Below, piece after piece: positions 22,683-33,076 of a DNA stretch of 64,000 bases. The notes below the pieces were generated by a model. The model searched no databases and was not told where the DNA came from. It was given only the letters and a program-made list of their open reading frames with translations. Source of the stretch: Rhynchopus sp. YZ270_cl-10 (taxonomy: Eukaryota > Euglenozoa > Diplonemea > Diplonemida > Diplonemidae). Position numbers and translations under genes: made by a program. The DNA is taken from the NCBI GenBank assembly GCA_964035575.1, contig OZ037842.1, forward strand, positions 124,001 to 188,000, given 5' to 3'. Position 1 is the first letter of the stretch; each line of letters opens with the position of its first letter.

Positions 22683-23465
22683 ATATGTGGGCACCTTCGC
22701 AGGCACGGCCAGAGGAGGGGGTGCAAGGGAGGGTGTCAAAAAGCGTCACAGAGCGTGGGAAAAAAAAATAGAAACGTTAGAAGCTGAACACTACGACTCT
22801 CGTGTTTGGTTACCTTGAAAAAAGGGGGAAGTAGGTAAGGTGAACCTAAGCAGAGTCATGGGGCAGGCAGGTTCATAGGTAGCAAAATAAATACAGCACT
22901 CCAAATAAGTTTTGCTATTTTGGCGACGTTATTGGACGCCAAAAATATTTGGAGCACTGCAAAATGAACAAAACCTCAGATGACTCTTACGCCTCTTGTG
23001 TATACACACCTCTGAAAAGATGACTTTGGAAATACAAAGCCCTCTCGAAAAGTGCCTCTTGAAAAGTGTGCCTTGGTACGTGACCAGTACACCGTGGGTG
23101 GATCCGAACCATGACGATTTGGATACCTGTTGAGTGTTTGCATCTGGGAAAACTAATTTCATATTCATTCCGTTCAAAGAAAAGAAAGCAGGGGAGGGGA
23201 AATCATCAACTGTGAAGAGAAAATCGAGAGAGAAAGAAGGAACAAGAAAGTTGGTGGGTAATGACGCTAAGCCTCGTGTTGCCAAGAATCACCAGATTAC
23301 TTCATTGCGCTTTCAAAAAACGCGCGAAACCACCAAAGAGAAAGCTGGAGGAATGCACCGCACTGCTGTGCTGCTGTGCTGTGCATCCTCAGATAAAGAA
23401 ATATGAATGCAAATTCGATCTGCCGAAGTAGCCGCATGTAAGAAAGAAAGAAAAGAAAAGTTTAT

Positions 23466-23500
23466 AAGATGATCCTAAGCCTCTCGTGCTTAGTCACCTT
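23466..23500 (-). ncRNA. CACGAGAGG hairpin, canonical form
   Basis: Sense strand: outer stem AGGUGA/UCAUCU, small internal loop, inner stem UAAGC/GCUUA, loop ACGAGAG. It is almost identical over about 45 bp to 59129-59163 and 61887-61921. It is an extra copy inserted in lectin unit 6, within duplicated AAGAAAG sequence. Confidence 0.6.
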
Positions 23501-24177
23501 ATCATATTCATAAAGAAATGAAGATATCCGAAAGATGGCTTTCGAGCAAAAACGACTGCAGACAAGATCCGGTATAAAAAAACAAAAGAAAATATTTAGA
23601 CATGAAATGTGCTTCGGTGACACGCACGTCTACTGTAGAATAAGAAAGCAAAGCTTGGGTAGTGAAAGAAACTAAAAGGCGAATCTCTTCCCCGCGGAGC
23701 TCAAAGACAGTCTTGAATAGATGAAAGACACCACGGAAAACAGAAAGAAAAGAAACAGCAAACAGCAAACATCCTGTATGTCATGACGTTATTAACACGT
23801 TACTTGAAACCTTAACACGTTATTAGGGGAACGCCATAACACATATTGTTTGAGCAAAATAGGGGAAACCTCGGTAATAAAAATACGCTCGTGCCGTGAG
23901 CACTTTACTAGGGAAGGAACAGGATCAGGATCAGGGAGGGAGGGGTTGGGTTGGGTGGGAACCCGGCTGGTGGGTTTGCCGGATGCCGAAATCTGTGGGT
24001 GGGGGGAAGGTGGCTTCAATAAAGTTAAAATAAAAGCCAAGTGAGAATGAACGCACTTCGAATGCCATACTGGACAGGATGCCATACAAACAAAAATATA
24101 TAAGATGCTATGAAGCCTCTCGTGCTAAGCTATCTGTACAAAAAGACCACACAGTGACACTTCTGTAAAATCGTTTA

Positions 24178-24508
24178 CCGTAAAAATATTTATTCTGGGC
24201 TGTAACTATTCTGAGACAGAAGTATACTGGACCGGAACAAAACTGGAACACTTGGGGTTTTTGGGGGTGTCCCAGTTTTGTTCCGGCCCAGAACAGTTCT
24301 GTTGGGGTAGAATTTTTATCCCCATTCCCACCCCACCCAGGTGCATAGTGCATCTTTGGGCAAAAAAAATTCGTCGCACTCCTCGTTTTTTTTTGACAAG
24401 GCACGGATACCCCCCCAAAACAATGCTGGTACGGAACAAAACTGGAACAATCGACGATTTTTTGGGGTGTTCCAGTTTTGTTCCGGTCCAGAATAAATAT
24501 TTTTACGG
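24178..24508. mobile_element. Second copy of the CCGTAAAAATATTT MITE, nested
   Basis: Same family as 11917-12245 but inverted, with TA on both sides (24176-24177, 24509-24510). It sits inside the outer element only 15 bp from its left end. Confidence 0.9.
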
Positions 24509-24604
24509 TATTTTGTCACACCCTAATTAACCGAGTTGAAATATCAGTCATAAATAAAATTTGTCACTCCCTAAGAATATGTGTCACATAAAATGTTGTT
24601 ATTA

Positions 24605-24747
24605 GGCTAGTTGACGTCACGGACATTAGGGTTTGGGAGGGTATGGGACGGTATGGGGGGATTTGGGAGCGTTCGAGGGAGGTACGGGATGGTACGGAAC
24701 AGGATTTCCCAGAAAATTCCTAAACCGACCCGTGGCGTCAACTAGCC
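24605..24747. mobile_element. 143-bp TA-flanked MITE (GGCTAGTTGACG ends)
   Basis: GGCTAGTTGACGTCACGG/CCGTGGCGTCAACTAGCC ends are flanked by TA (24603-24604, 24748-24749). The G-rich interior has no ORF. Confidence 0.85.
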
Positions 24748-25341
24748 TACAATGTTTATGGTTATTTTGTGTCTACTTTTTAAAGTACAGCCTTGAGTGA
24801 TACTTTCTGTATTAGCACTGCAACCGATCCTCAGTAGACAGCAGATCCCCGTAGGGACGGAAGAGGCCGCGGCCGCTCACACATGAAGCCTTCCCAATAT
24901 CAGCCAGTGCCAGCGGGAAAGCGTTGCTTCCTGTGCTCCGCAGAACCCCCTTGGTCCGCAGTCTTTTCTCAAAACCAACAACCTGAACACCTTCTCCACT
25001 GCAGTATCAGAACCAGCTCCCCCGTCTGTGGTCCCAAAACATAATTAAATCATCATAATAACGTGTCACTTATATAATTCGTCATTTTGTCACCATTTTT
25101 GCCATTCTGTCACATTATTGTAGGTGACAAATTAAACGATTTTACAGTATGAACAAAATATACTATAAAAAATACAAGAACATGGTATACATAAGATCTT
25201 AAAAAGATATGGGGATTTTCCCAAAAACCCCAGCGTCTTATCTTCGGGGTTTTTTTTTCCTAAGATCTTAGTGAAAAAAACCCCCTAACTAACTCAGATC
25301 TTTAAACTCCCTAAAAACCCCCTAAAAACCTAAGATCTTTA

Positions 25342-25986
25342 CCGGCCGCGTACATATTACGTCGCGTACTAATTAATCGGTTCGGGCAAATGCCGACTTA
25401 ATTAGTACGCGGCGTAATAAGCGTGCGACGTAATTAATTTTTTGAAGAAACAAAATCTACGTACAAGGTGAGTGGGAGGGTTTTTGGGATTTCTCTTGGT
25501 GTTGGCGTGTTGTCCCTCGGCCCTTTACAAGGTTACATTGGACAGAGATTGCAGCATGCAAACGTTTTTTTAATTATTGTTGAAATATGAATGAATGGCT
25601 CAAATTGCGGATTTGAGGAACTCCATTGGCACTTCCCACTCCTCTTCCGCATACGGAGGTACCAGACGCACTGTGGCAGAGTTCTCACAGATTTCTTCCA
25701 CCTTACCCTGTGTCGTCTACACGCGCCGCGTGTTGGGTTTGTTCTCCTCCTCGTTCACACGATCTGCGATGGCCTTCGAGATTGTGTGGGTTTGGTGGTA
25801 TCCCCCCAGTGATGTGCCCACACCAGCTGTGTTCCAACATGATTGCCCCCACTTTTTTCACCTTACGGTGTGTACTAATTACGTCGCTTTTTGGGCACCC
25901 GCGGCCCCCAAAAAGCGACTTAATTAGTACGCGACGTAATAAGTACCCCCCGTAATAAATACGCGACGTAATATGTACGCGGCCGG
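25342..25986. mobile_element. 645-bp TA-flanked TIR element (CCGGCCGCGTACATATTACG ends)
   Basis: Inverted ends CCGGCCGCGTACATATTACG and complement, each followed by GTCGCGTA, are flanked by TA (25340-25341, 25987-25988). TTAATTAGTACGCG recurs subterminally near 25350-25440 and 25870-25950. It has landed in an AAGATCTT-rich block at 25190-25340 that resembles the ends of the element at 38918-39915. Confidence 0.88.
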
Positions 25987-25989
25987 TAC

Positions 25990-26096
25990 TTAAACCGAGT
26001 CAAACCGAGTCTAAACCGAGTCTACACCGACTCCGCGGAGACTCGGTTTAGACTCGGCCCGACTCGGCCCGGATGCATTGTATGGTATAGGGGAAA
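25990..26096. repeat. Long GACTCGG palindrome
   Basis: The arms at about 25997-26016 and 26035-26055 form a perfect ~19-bp inverted repeat built from CCGAGTCTAAACC units. GCATTGTATGGTA follows, similar to the ends of the element at 15998-17092. Confidence 0.7.
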
Positions 26097-26099
26097 ACT

Positions 26100-26810
26100 C
26101 ACTTTGTGGGCGCCGCAAGCGCACGGTACGCGTCTTTCGGGATTTTTTTCTAGCCCCGTTCCGTGCGTTCCTTTGACTCAGCGAGTCGATTGCGTTCAAC
26201 GGTGGGTCACACATGGGCATGCAAGAGTGGAGGTGCGTCAACAGGGGGGGAGGAAAAACCTCAAGGTACAAAAATGTTTTTATACACCATCCCTAAAAAA
26301 AGGGTATTATTTAGCAGTTTGTTAGCATTTTGTTATCAGTGCAATTCGCTAGTTTCAGCCACACCAAATTTTTGGTATTTTTCCGAAAAAAGTATGTTCG
26401 CTGTTCTGGATCGCTCCAATCATTTCAAATAAAGCAGTTTTCGGGAATTTTTATTTTCACCGATGTTGGGTACCATGCGCCTGCGGCGCTGCCTGTTCAT
26501 ACCAGTTTCTACAAGCAAACACTTGTCCCCTTTACCTTACACTTGACGGGTTTCGACCAAAACCAAGAACTTGTCCATTTCGGCAAATTGACCCCACCAC
26601 ACAACGGGCGGATTCCGAAAATGCAAATGCCGGGTTTTTCGGGCATTTTCATGTTTTCAGCATCAGGGAGAGAAAATCTGAGTTGTGGGATTTACCTGGA
26701 CCCCTTTACCTTACACTCATTTTGACCAAAACCAAGAACTTTGCCATTTCAGCAAAGTGACCCCACCACAGCGCGGACGGATTCCGGAAATGCCAATCGC
26801 GGTATGTTTT
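26100..26810. other. Dispersed-repeat mosaic upstream of lectin unit 6 3' flank
   Basis: 26105-26240 (GCGCACGGTAC..., GATTGCG..., CGGTGGGTCACA) matches 44500-44620. 26286-26368 is a MITE relic. 26558-26638 and 26724-26800 are two inverted copies of the constant module, each preceded by CCCTTTACCTTACACT. No gene seen. Confidence 0.65.
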
Positions 26811-27077
26811 GGAGAATGCACAAAAAGGTTACACGAAACCCACAACCAAATTACATCGAGAAAAAAACAAAAACAAAAACAAAAACAAAAAGGAACACGT
26901 GAACAATGAATGTGCATCTCTTCTCCACCTCTCATGCACACATCTAAAAACACCTTGAAATCACGAACATGCAGATGCAATAAACTAAAGGGTGGGGGTG
27001 TAAAATGGATACTTCTTTGAAGCGATAAAACGTTAAAACAACACAGATTTTCACAAAAAAAAACCACCTTTGTCAAT

Positions 27078-27872
27078 TTAGTCCTCCTTCGTCTTCTGCG
27101 CGCTGAACATCCAACTGCCGGCGTGGATCCCGGTCACTGAGGAGGAACCTGGCCCTCCACAGGGTTCATCATTGTCCTTATAGCAGCGATAGAAACAGTC
27201 TTCATCGGGGAGTTGGCGCAGGGTAAGCGAGTTGCCGCAGTGGCAGTGGGTGCCTTCGTAGATCCCTGCGTACTCATAGCCCGAGAGAGCGCAGGAGGCC
27301 AGGCATAAGGGGTACGCGCTGTCTTTTGGGACTACGAGTAAGACGTGTTGAAGCGCGCCTTCAAAGCATCCTGGTACATCCGGGGTAGGCGTGGGTGCTG
27401 GCGTGGGTGCTGGTGGAGGGGTTGGAGGGATGCACGCTGTGCCTGCCGTCCACTTCTTCCGGTGTCTCGCAGACCCGACTGAGAGCGTCTCGTCGTCGTG
27501 CATGGTAAGGAAGTTGTACACGCCATTCGTGTTCGGGTAAGTCCCTGTGCTCCACTTCGCCACACCACCCTTCTCGTAGATGACGAAGTTGCCGTCCGTC
27601 TGCATCACCGCCGCGTCCACGTCTGCGCTGTTCTGTGCCACAGTGTCAGAGGCCCAGAGCACGTTCACAATACCGCTGGCGTTGCGTGCATAGTACACAA
27701 GGTTCCCGTCTGTCTGGAACGTCAGCCACAACAGTTGGCCATTGCACGAGCTTGTCGTAAAGAGGGTCGTGCGAGGCAACAGCTGTTGGCCCCAGTGAAC
27801 CTTAAGATCAAGAGCGTCAGTCACATCAACACTCACAAGGAGCAACGGAGCTAACAGCTGAAACGCACGCAT
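27078..27872 (-). CDS. Lectin array gene 6: secreted bulb-lectin + WSC protein
   Basis: 264 aa. Signal peptide 1-20 with a VSVDVTDA variant. The mature N-terminus is unusual (LDLKVHWGQQLL replaces the YLNPGERL seen in others). Bulb lectin motifs QTDGNLVYY and QTDGNFVIY are intact. Proline-rich linker TPPPAPTPAPTPTPD. WSC about 168-250 carries CHCG in place of CYCG. The tail is AQKTKED. Closest WSC relative is gene 4. Short-upstream unit. Confidence 0.9.
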   Translation of the reverse strand: MRAFQLLAPLLLVSVDVTDALDLKVHWGQQLLPRTTLFTTSSCNGQLLWLTFQTDGNLVYYARNASGIVNVLWASDTVAQNSADVDAAVMQTDGNFVIYEKGGVAKWSTGTYPNTNGVYNFLTMHDDETLSVGSARHRKKWTAGTACIPPTPPPAPTPAPTPTPDVPGCFEGALQHVLLVVPKDSAYPLCLASCALSGYEYAGIYEGTHCHCGNSLTLRQLPDEDCFYRCYKDNDEPCGGPGSSSVTGIHAGSWMFSAQKTKED

Positions 27873-28445
27873 TTTGGTTGGTGATATTTTCTGTTTTGTC
27901 TCTCAAGTTGAAAACCCTCCTGGTGATGAATATTACGCTTCTCGTGTATACACACCTCTGAAAAGATGACTTTGGAAATACAAAGCCCTCTCGTGAAAAA
28001 GTGTGCCTTGGTACGTGACCAGTACACCGTGGGTGGATCCGAACCATGACGATTTGGATACCTGTTGAGTGTTTGCATCTGGGAAAACTAATTTCATATT
28101 CATTCCGTTCAACGAAGAGAAAGCAGGGGAGGGGAAATCATCAACTGTGAAGAGAAAATCGAGAGAGAAAGAAGGAACAAGAAAGTTGGTGGGTAATGAC
28201 GCTAAGCCTCGTGTTGCCAAGAATCACCAGATTACTTCATTGCGCTTTCAAAAAACGCGCGAAACCACCAAAGAGAAAGCTGGAGGAATGCACCGCACTG
28301 CTGTGCTGTGCATCCTCAGATAAAGAAATATGAATGCAAATTAGATCTGCCGAAGTAGCCGCATGTAAGAAAGAAATGAAGATATCCGAAAGATGGCTTT
28401 CGAGCAAAAACGACTGCAGACAAGATCCGGTATAAAAAAACAAAA

Positions 28446-29601
28446 TTTGGGGAGATCCGGGTGCCCGCAACAACAATATTCACAAGCAATCACAAAAAAA
28501 AAATCCTCTTCACAAAAAATCACAAACAATCACAAACAAAAAATCTTATTCACACAAAATCACAAAAAATAAATCCTATTCACAAAAAATCACAAACAAT
28601 CACAAAAAAAAAATCCTATTCGCAAAAAAACACAAACGATCACAAAAAATCACAAAAATCACAAAAAATCACAAAAAAAAAATCCTATTCACAAACAATC
28701 ACAAAAAATCACAAACAAAAAATCTTATTCACAAAAAATCACACAAAATCACAAAAAATAAATCCTATTCACAAAAAATCACAAACAATCACAAAAAATC
28801 ACAAAAAATCACATCCACTTTTTGTGATTTTTTGTGATTTTTTGTGATTGCTTGTGATTTTTTGTGAATAGGATTTATTTTTTTGTGATTTTCATAGATG
28901 GTAGTCGGCCCGAGTCGGGCCGAGTTTTTGGAAAATCTGGGAGTCGGGCCGACTCGGGCCGACTTTTTTTAATTTTTTTTTTTTTTTCAAAAGTCGGGCC
29001 GACTCGGGCCGAGTCGAAAAAAATTTAAAAAAAAAAAAAAAAGTCGGCCCGAGTCGAAAAAAAAACTCGGCCCGAGTCGGCCCGAGTCAGCCCGACTCGG
29101 GTCCCGTCGGCCCCCCCACAGTAAAATCTTTTCCAAAAAAAAAAAAAACCAAAAAAAAACAAAACAAAAAAAAAAACCCCAAAAAAAAAAAACCAAAAAA
29201 AATTCGACTCGGCCCGACTCGGGCCGACTTTTTTTTGAGTCGGGCCGAGTTTTTTCGACTCGGCCCGACTCGGGCCGACCCTGAAAAAAAAATTTTTGAA
29301 AAAAAAAATAACGAAAAGTGGTCGGCCCGAGTCGGCCCGACTCGGCCCGACTACCATCTATGAATGATTTTGTGTGATTTTTTGTGAATAAGATTTTTTG
29401 TTTGTGATTTTTTGTGATTTTTTGTGAATAGGATTTTTTTTTTTGTGATTTTTTGTGATTTTTGTGATTTTTTGTGATTTGTTGTGAATAGAATTTTTTT
29501 TTTGTGATTTTTTGTATTTATTTTGTGTGATTTTGTGTGATTTGTTGTGATTTGTTGTGATTTTTTGTGAATATTGTTGTTGCGGGCACCCGGATCTCCC
29601 C
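28446..29601. mobile_element. 1.16-kb palindromic TIR element, ACAAAA target duplication
   Basis: Ends GGGGAGATCCGGGTGCCCGC and complement (after a TTT on the left) are flanked by ACAAAA (28440-28445, 29602-29607). The empty site is in unit 5 (about 19547). Nearly the whole length is a foldback: TCACAAA-type repeats on the left and TTTGTGA on the right, with the symmetry centre near 28815. A second element is nested at 28891-29364. Confidence 0.88.
28891..29364. mobile_element. 474-bp nested TIR element rich in CGGCCCGAGTCGG
   Basis: TTCATAGATGGTAGTCGG and complement form the ends. TGATT duplications lie at 28886-28890 and 29365-29369. The interior is alternating CCCGAGTCGG palindromes and A/T homopolymers, with no ORF of interest. 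Confidence 0.85.
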
Positions 29602-30671
29602 ACAAAAGAAAATATTTAGACATGAAATGTGCTTCGGTGACACGCACGTCTACTGTAGAATAAGAAAGCAAAGCTTGGGTAGTGAAAGAAACTAAAAGGC
29701 GAATCTCTTCCCCGCGGAGCTCAAAGACAGTCTTGAATAGATGAAAGACACCACGAAAAACAGAAAGAAAAGAAACAGAAAACAGCAAACATCCTATATG
29801 TCATGACGTTATTAACACGTTACTTGAAACCTTAACACGTTATTAGGGGAACGCCATAACACATATTGTTTGAGCAAAATCGGGAAACCTGGGTAAATAA
29901 AATACGCTCGTGCCGTGAGCACTTTACTAGGGAAGGAACAGGATCAGGGAGGGAGGGGTTGGGTTGGGTGGGAACCCGGTTGGTGGGTATGCCGGATCCC
30001 GTAATCTGTGGGTGGGGGGAAGGTGGCTTCGCAATAAAGTTAAAATAAAAGCAAAGTGAAAATGAACGCACTTCGAATGCCATACTGGACAGGATGCCAT
30101 ACAAACAAAAACATATAAGATGCTATGAAGCCTCTCGTGCTAAGCTATCTGTATAAAAAGACCACACAGTGACACTATAAACAAAATATACTATAAAAAG
30201 GATACACGACAAAAAGAGATTCAATCATTCAATGTGATGACCATCACAATGATTGGGTCTTTTCTTTGTGGCGAAACAAAAAAGTGGAAAAGGTGTGAAA
30301 CTGCATTTAGTGTTGTGTGTGAATCAAACACTCAATTCTAAAGCATGCATTTTTTCCGTTTTGTTTGCCCAAAAGCGCTGCCTCCAATCTTTTTAGTAAT
30401 GACAACTAAAAAATGTTGTTGTGTGAAACAAAACTGCACAAAAAGTGTACACAAAATCCACAACCAAATTACACCGAGAAAAAAACAAAAACAAAAAGGA
30501 ACACGTGTGCATCTCTTCTCCTCTCTCATGCACACACATCTAGAAACACCTTGAAAGCACGAACATGCAGATGCAATAAACTAAAGGGTGGGGGTGTAAA
30601 ATGGATACTTCTTTGAAGCGATAAAACGTTAAAACAACACAGCTTTTCACAAAAAAACCACCTTTGTCAAT

Positions 30672-31460
30672 TCAGTCTTGTTTCGTCTTCGATGCGCTGA
30701 AGACCTCACTGTCGCCGCCGCGGACGTGGAACACAGTGGAGGCGTCTGGCCCTCCACATTGCTCTTGGCTACTCCAGCAGCGATTCGAACAGTCTTCATC
30801 GGGGAGTGGCAGGCCGAGCGAGTTGCCACAGTAGCACTGGTCGCCTCGGTAGATGCCTGCGTACATATAGAGGCTGTGCCCGCAGGAGGACTGGCATGCG
30901 AAGATCTCGTCGACAAACGAATCGAATATGAAGTGATCATAGTGTTCAAGCATGCCTGCGTAGCACCCCGGCAAATCAATGAGAGGGATAATCGGCGTCG
31001 GTGCTGGTGTAGGGATGCACGATATGCCTGCCGTCCACTTCTTCGGGTGGCTCGAAGACCCCACTGACAGCGTCTCGTCGTCGTGCAGGGTAAGGAAGTT
31101 GGACTCGCCATTCGTGTTCGGGTACGTCCCTGAGTCCCACTTCGCCACACCACCCTTCTCGTAGACAACGAAGTTGCCGTCCGTCTGCATCACCGCCGCG
31201 TCCACGTCTGCGCTGTTCTGTGCCACAGTGTCAGAGGACCAGATCACGCTCACAACACCAATGGGGTTGCGTGTATAGTACACAAGGTTCCCGTCCGTCT
31301 GGAACGTCAGCCACATCAGTTGGCCAGTGCACGAGCTTGTCGTCGTGATTGTCGTGCCAGGGCTCAGCCGTTCGCCAGGGTTCAAGTATTTATCCCCAAC
31401 AGCGTCAGCCACATCAACACCCACAAGGAGAAACGGAGCTAACAGCTGAAACGCACGCAT
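30672..31460 (-). CDS. Lectin array gene 7: secreted bulb-lectin + WSC protein
   Basis: 262 aa. Signal peptide 1-20. Both sugar motifs are canonical (QTDGNLVYY, QTDGNFVVY). Linker PTPAPTPIIPLIDLPG; WSC about 165-245 resembles genes 2 and 3 (PLPDEDCSNRCW, EQCGG). The tail reads SKTKQD instead of SKTKED. It is the first gene in the direction of transcription and stands at the array border. Its upstream DNA departs from the array about 55 bp before the ATG, so its promoter or acceptor context differs from the other six. Confidence 0.9.
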   Translation of the reverse strand: MRAFQLLAPFLLVGVDVADAVGDKYLNPGERLSPGTTITTTSSCTGQLMWLTFQTDGNLVYYTRNPIGVVSVIWSSDTVAQNSADVDAAVMQTDGNFVVYEKGGVAKWDSGTYPNTNGESNFLTLHDDETLSVGSSSHPKKWTAGISCIPTPAPTPIIPLIDLPGCYAGMLEHYDHFIFDSFVDEIFACQSSCGHSLYMYAGIYRGDQCYCGNSLGLPLPDEDCSNRCWSSQEQCGGPDASTVFHVRGGDSEVFSASKTKQD

Positions 31461-31798
31461 TTCAGTTGGTGTTGTTTTCTTTTTTGTCTCTCAAGTTGAA
31501 AAACGTCCTGGTGAGGGATTGTTATGGAATAGGGGAGGGAAAGAGACGGGAGATGCGGGACATTAGGAATCTGTATCAAGTTGTATCACAGCCGCTCTGC
31601 TGTTCTTTGTGGTCATTGTGTATCAAAATCACCACACCCCTGAGCGAGACTGAAGAAAAAAAAACGGGTGAAAAAAGCCACGATTTCACACAAACAAACG
31701 TTCTGTTCTTCTACGTTTCCTTACTAGTAATTCTCTGAAAAAACTTCCGTTTTTCCCCCATCCCTCCCCCCTTCAAGAACAAGACAAACACCACCCAC

Positions 31799-32767
31799 TC
31801 AACCCACTTCTGGGACATCCTTTTCGTACGGAACGAACAGCGAACAAAGTCCTAGAAACACAACGTACCCCACAACATCTGTCAGTGTTGTGAGCACGGG
31901 GCCGACACTGACAACTGGATCGACCCCAAAGCGTGCGAGGACAAGAGGTATCGCTGTACCGCCTAGCGCAGACCAGAGAAAAATGATGAAAAGCGAGACA
32001 CCAGTCATGACACCTGCTATGGGCTCTTCGTACCAGCCTGCGACTGTTCCGAAGAGGATGGCAAAGAAGACACCACAGCCTGAACATATTATGACCTCCC
32101 GCACCACATGAGACATTGCAGAGCAGTCGGGAAAGAGACGACGCAAGGACATTGCTTCTATCACTGCGGTGCCCACCTGAAGACCTGCGTTTCCCCCCAT
32201 GGCTCCACAGACCGGCATGAGGGCAGGCGCCCACGCGATGTGCGACGTCGCGTTTTGAAATTTATCGACAACCGCAACAGAAAGAAGCGTAGAACAGAAG
32301 GTAATAAGCAACCATATCGTCCTCTGCTTTGCCGTGTCCCAGAGCTTCGCTTGCGATGCTGTGTCGTCAACCTTCTCTTCAGTGCTTAATGCGGTGGCCA
32401 GGGCATTTGCTCCTACTGCACCGATCATTTGACCATCACTACCTACAACAGGAATTGGCCCAGGGGGAAGCGGCGCAATCCGATTCACAAACGCCTGCAC
32501 TGCAATAAAGGGGTCGGTTGGTGTCAGGAGGTCCACCTGGTACGCCTTCGTAACAGAGCCGACTGTGTCTTGGCGGTCTGCATAGAAGAGGTCGGACGTT
32601 GCGACATACCCTACTGGACGGTGCTCCGCATTCACTACAATGCAGTATACGGGACGGCCGTTCTCTGATATATCACCCAACGCAGTGTCGACAGTGCATT
32701 CCTCCTTCAGCACAACTCTTGGTTGCACCAAAATATCCTCCAGTTGAACGGCATCTGAATAATCCAT
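31799..32767 (-). CDS. MgtE-type magnesium transporter with CBS pair
   Basis: 322 aa. Residues 7-130 look like two CBS domains, the cytosolic Mg2+-sensing part in MgtE. Five membrane segments follow: about 150-166, 177-205, 222-246, 252-280 and 287-312. Diagnostic motifs are PVCGAMGGNAGLQ (185-197) and TTLTDVVGYVVFLG (293-306); the Asp in the latter matches the pore Asp of the family. It lacks the N-terminal MgtE_N domain, so it is shorter than bacterial MgtE (about 450 aa). No upstream exon with that domain was seen. A CCCCTCAG acceptor 10 bp upstream suggests the mRNA starts there, favouring this ATG. Mg2+/cation transport is family knowledge; membrane location is unknown. Confidence 0.87.
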   Translation of the reverse strand: MDYSDAVQLEDILVQPRVVLKEECTVDTALGDISENGRPVYCIVVNAEHRPVGYVATSDLFYADRQDTVGSVTKAYQVDLLTPTDPFIAVQAFVNRIAPLPPGPIPVVGSDGQMIGAVGANALATALSTEEKVDDTASQAKLWDTAKQRTIWLLITFCSTLLSVAVVDKFQNATSHIAWAPALMPVCGAMGGNAGLQVGTAVIEAMSLRRLFPDCSAMSHVVREVIICSGCGVFFAILFGTVAGWYEEPIAGVMTGVSLFIIFLWSALGGTAIPLVLARFGVDPVVSVGPVLTTLTDVVGYVVFLGLCSLFVPYEKDVPEVG

Positions 32768-32776
32768 ATGCCATGT

Positions 32777-32827
32777 CTGAGGGGTACAGGGTTAAGGGTT
32801 TAAGGAGGGATTGAAGAAAGGAGGGGC
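32777..32827 (-). promoter_or_regulatory. Probable splice acceptor upstream of the MgtE gene
   Basis: Sense strand: TTTCTTCAATCCCTCC, then CTTAAC branch-like motifs, then CTGTACCCCTCAG, ending 10 bp before the ATG. It could accept a spliced leader or end a 5' UTR intron. Confidence 0.5.
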
Positions 32828-33042
32828 AATCCGAATGCGTAGACTACGACTCTGCTGTGACAGAGTGTTACTTAGATGGAGAAGAAGGTGGCTCACAGAA
32901 GCTCCAATCATATGATATGGGTCAGGAAGGTGAGAAACGAAGTGGCCAGTCATACTTTTCCCCAACACCCAGAACCGCAAAAGTGTGTTCAAAATGCTTT
33001 CTATTCATTTCAATGAATCATGAGGCGACAAAAAAAAGGTCC

Positions 33043-33076
<34 letters not shown>

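Larger units (their letters stand above)
24163..25148. mobile_element. TIR element hosting two nested MITEs
   Basis: Inverted ends CTGTAAAATCGTTTAAT... are about 25 bp, counted after removing the nested insert. Subterminal TTTGTCAC repeats occur on both sides. It interrupts the lectin unit 6 flank after GTGACACT. It contains the elements at 24178-24508 and 24605-24747, so it is the oldest of the three. Confidence 0.75.
4807..31515 (-). repeat. Tandem array of seven lectin-gene units
   Basis: Seven direct repeats begin at about 4807, 8175, 10784, 14519, 18863, 23149 and 28084, each opening with GGGAAAACTAATTTCATATT on the plus strand. Every unit carries one minus-strand lectin-WSC gene plus conserved flanks. 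Length without insertions is about 2.6 kb (short form) or 3.4-3.7 kb (long form). Units 1, 3 and 5 have a long region upstream of the gene; units 2, 4 and 6 have a short one. This implies amplification as a two-gene dimer. Homology stops abruptly near 4807 on the left and near 31515, just upstream of the last gene. Comparing sister units exposes later insertions. Confidence 0.9.

Noticed and set aside
25591-25955. Overlapping frames inside the 645-bp TIR element, considered as a transposase
   Set aside because: About 110 residues, no DDE motif, and overlapping frames of equal quality. The element is probably non-autonomous.
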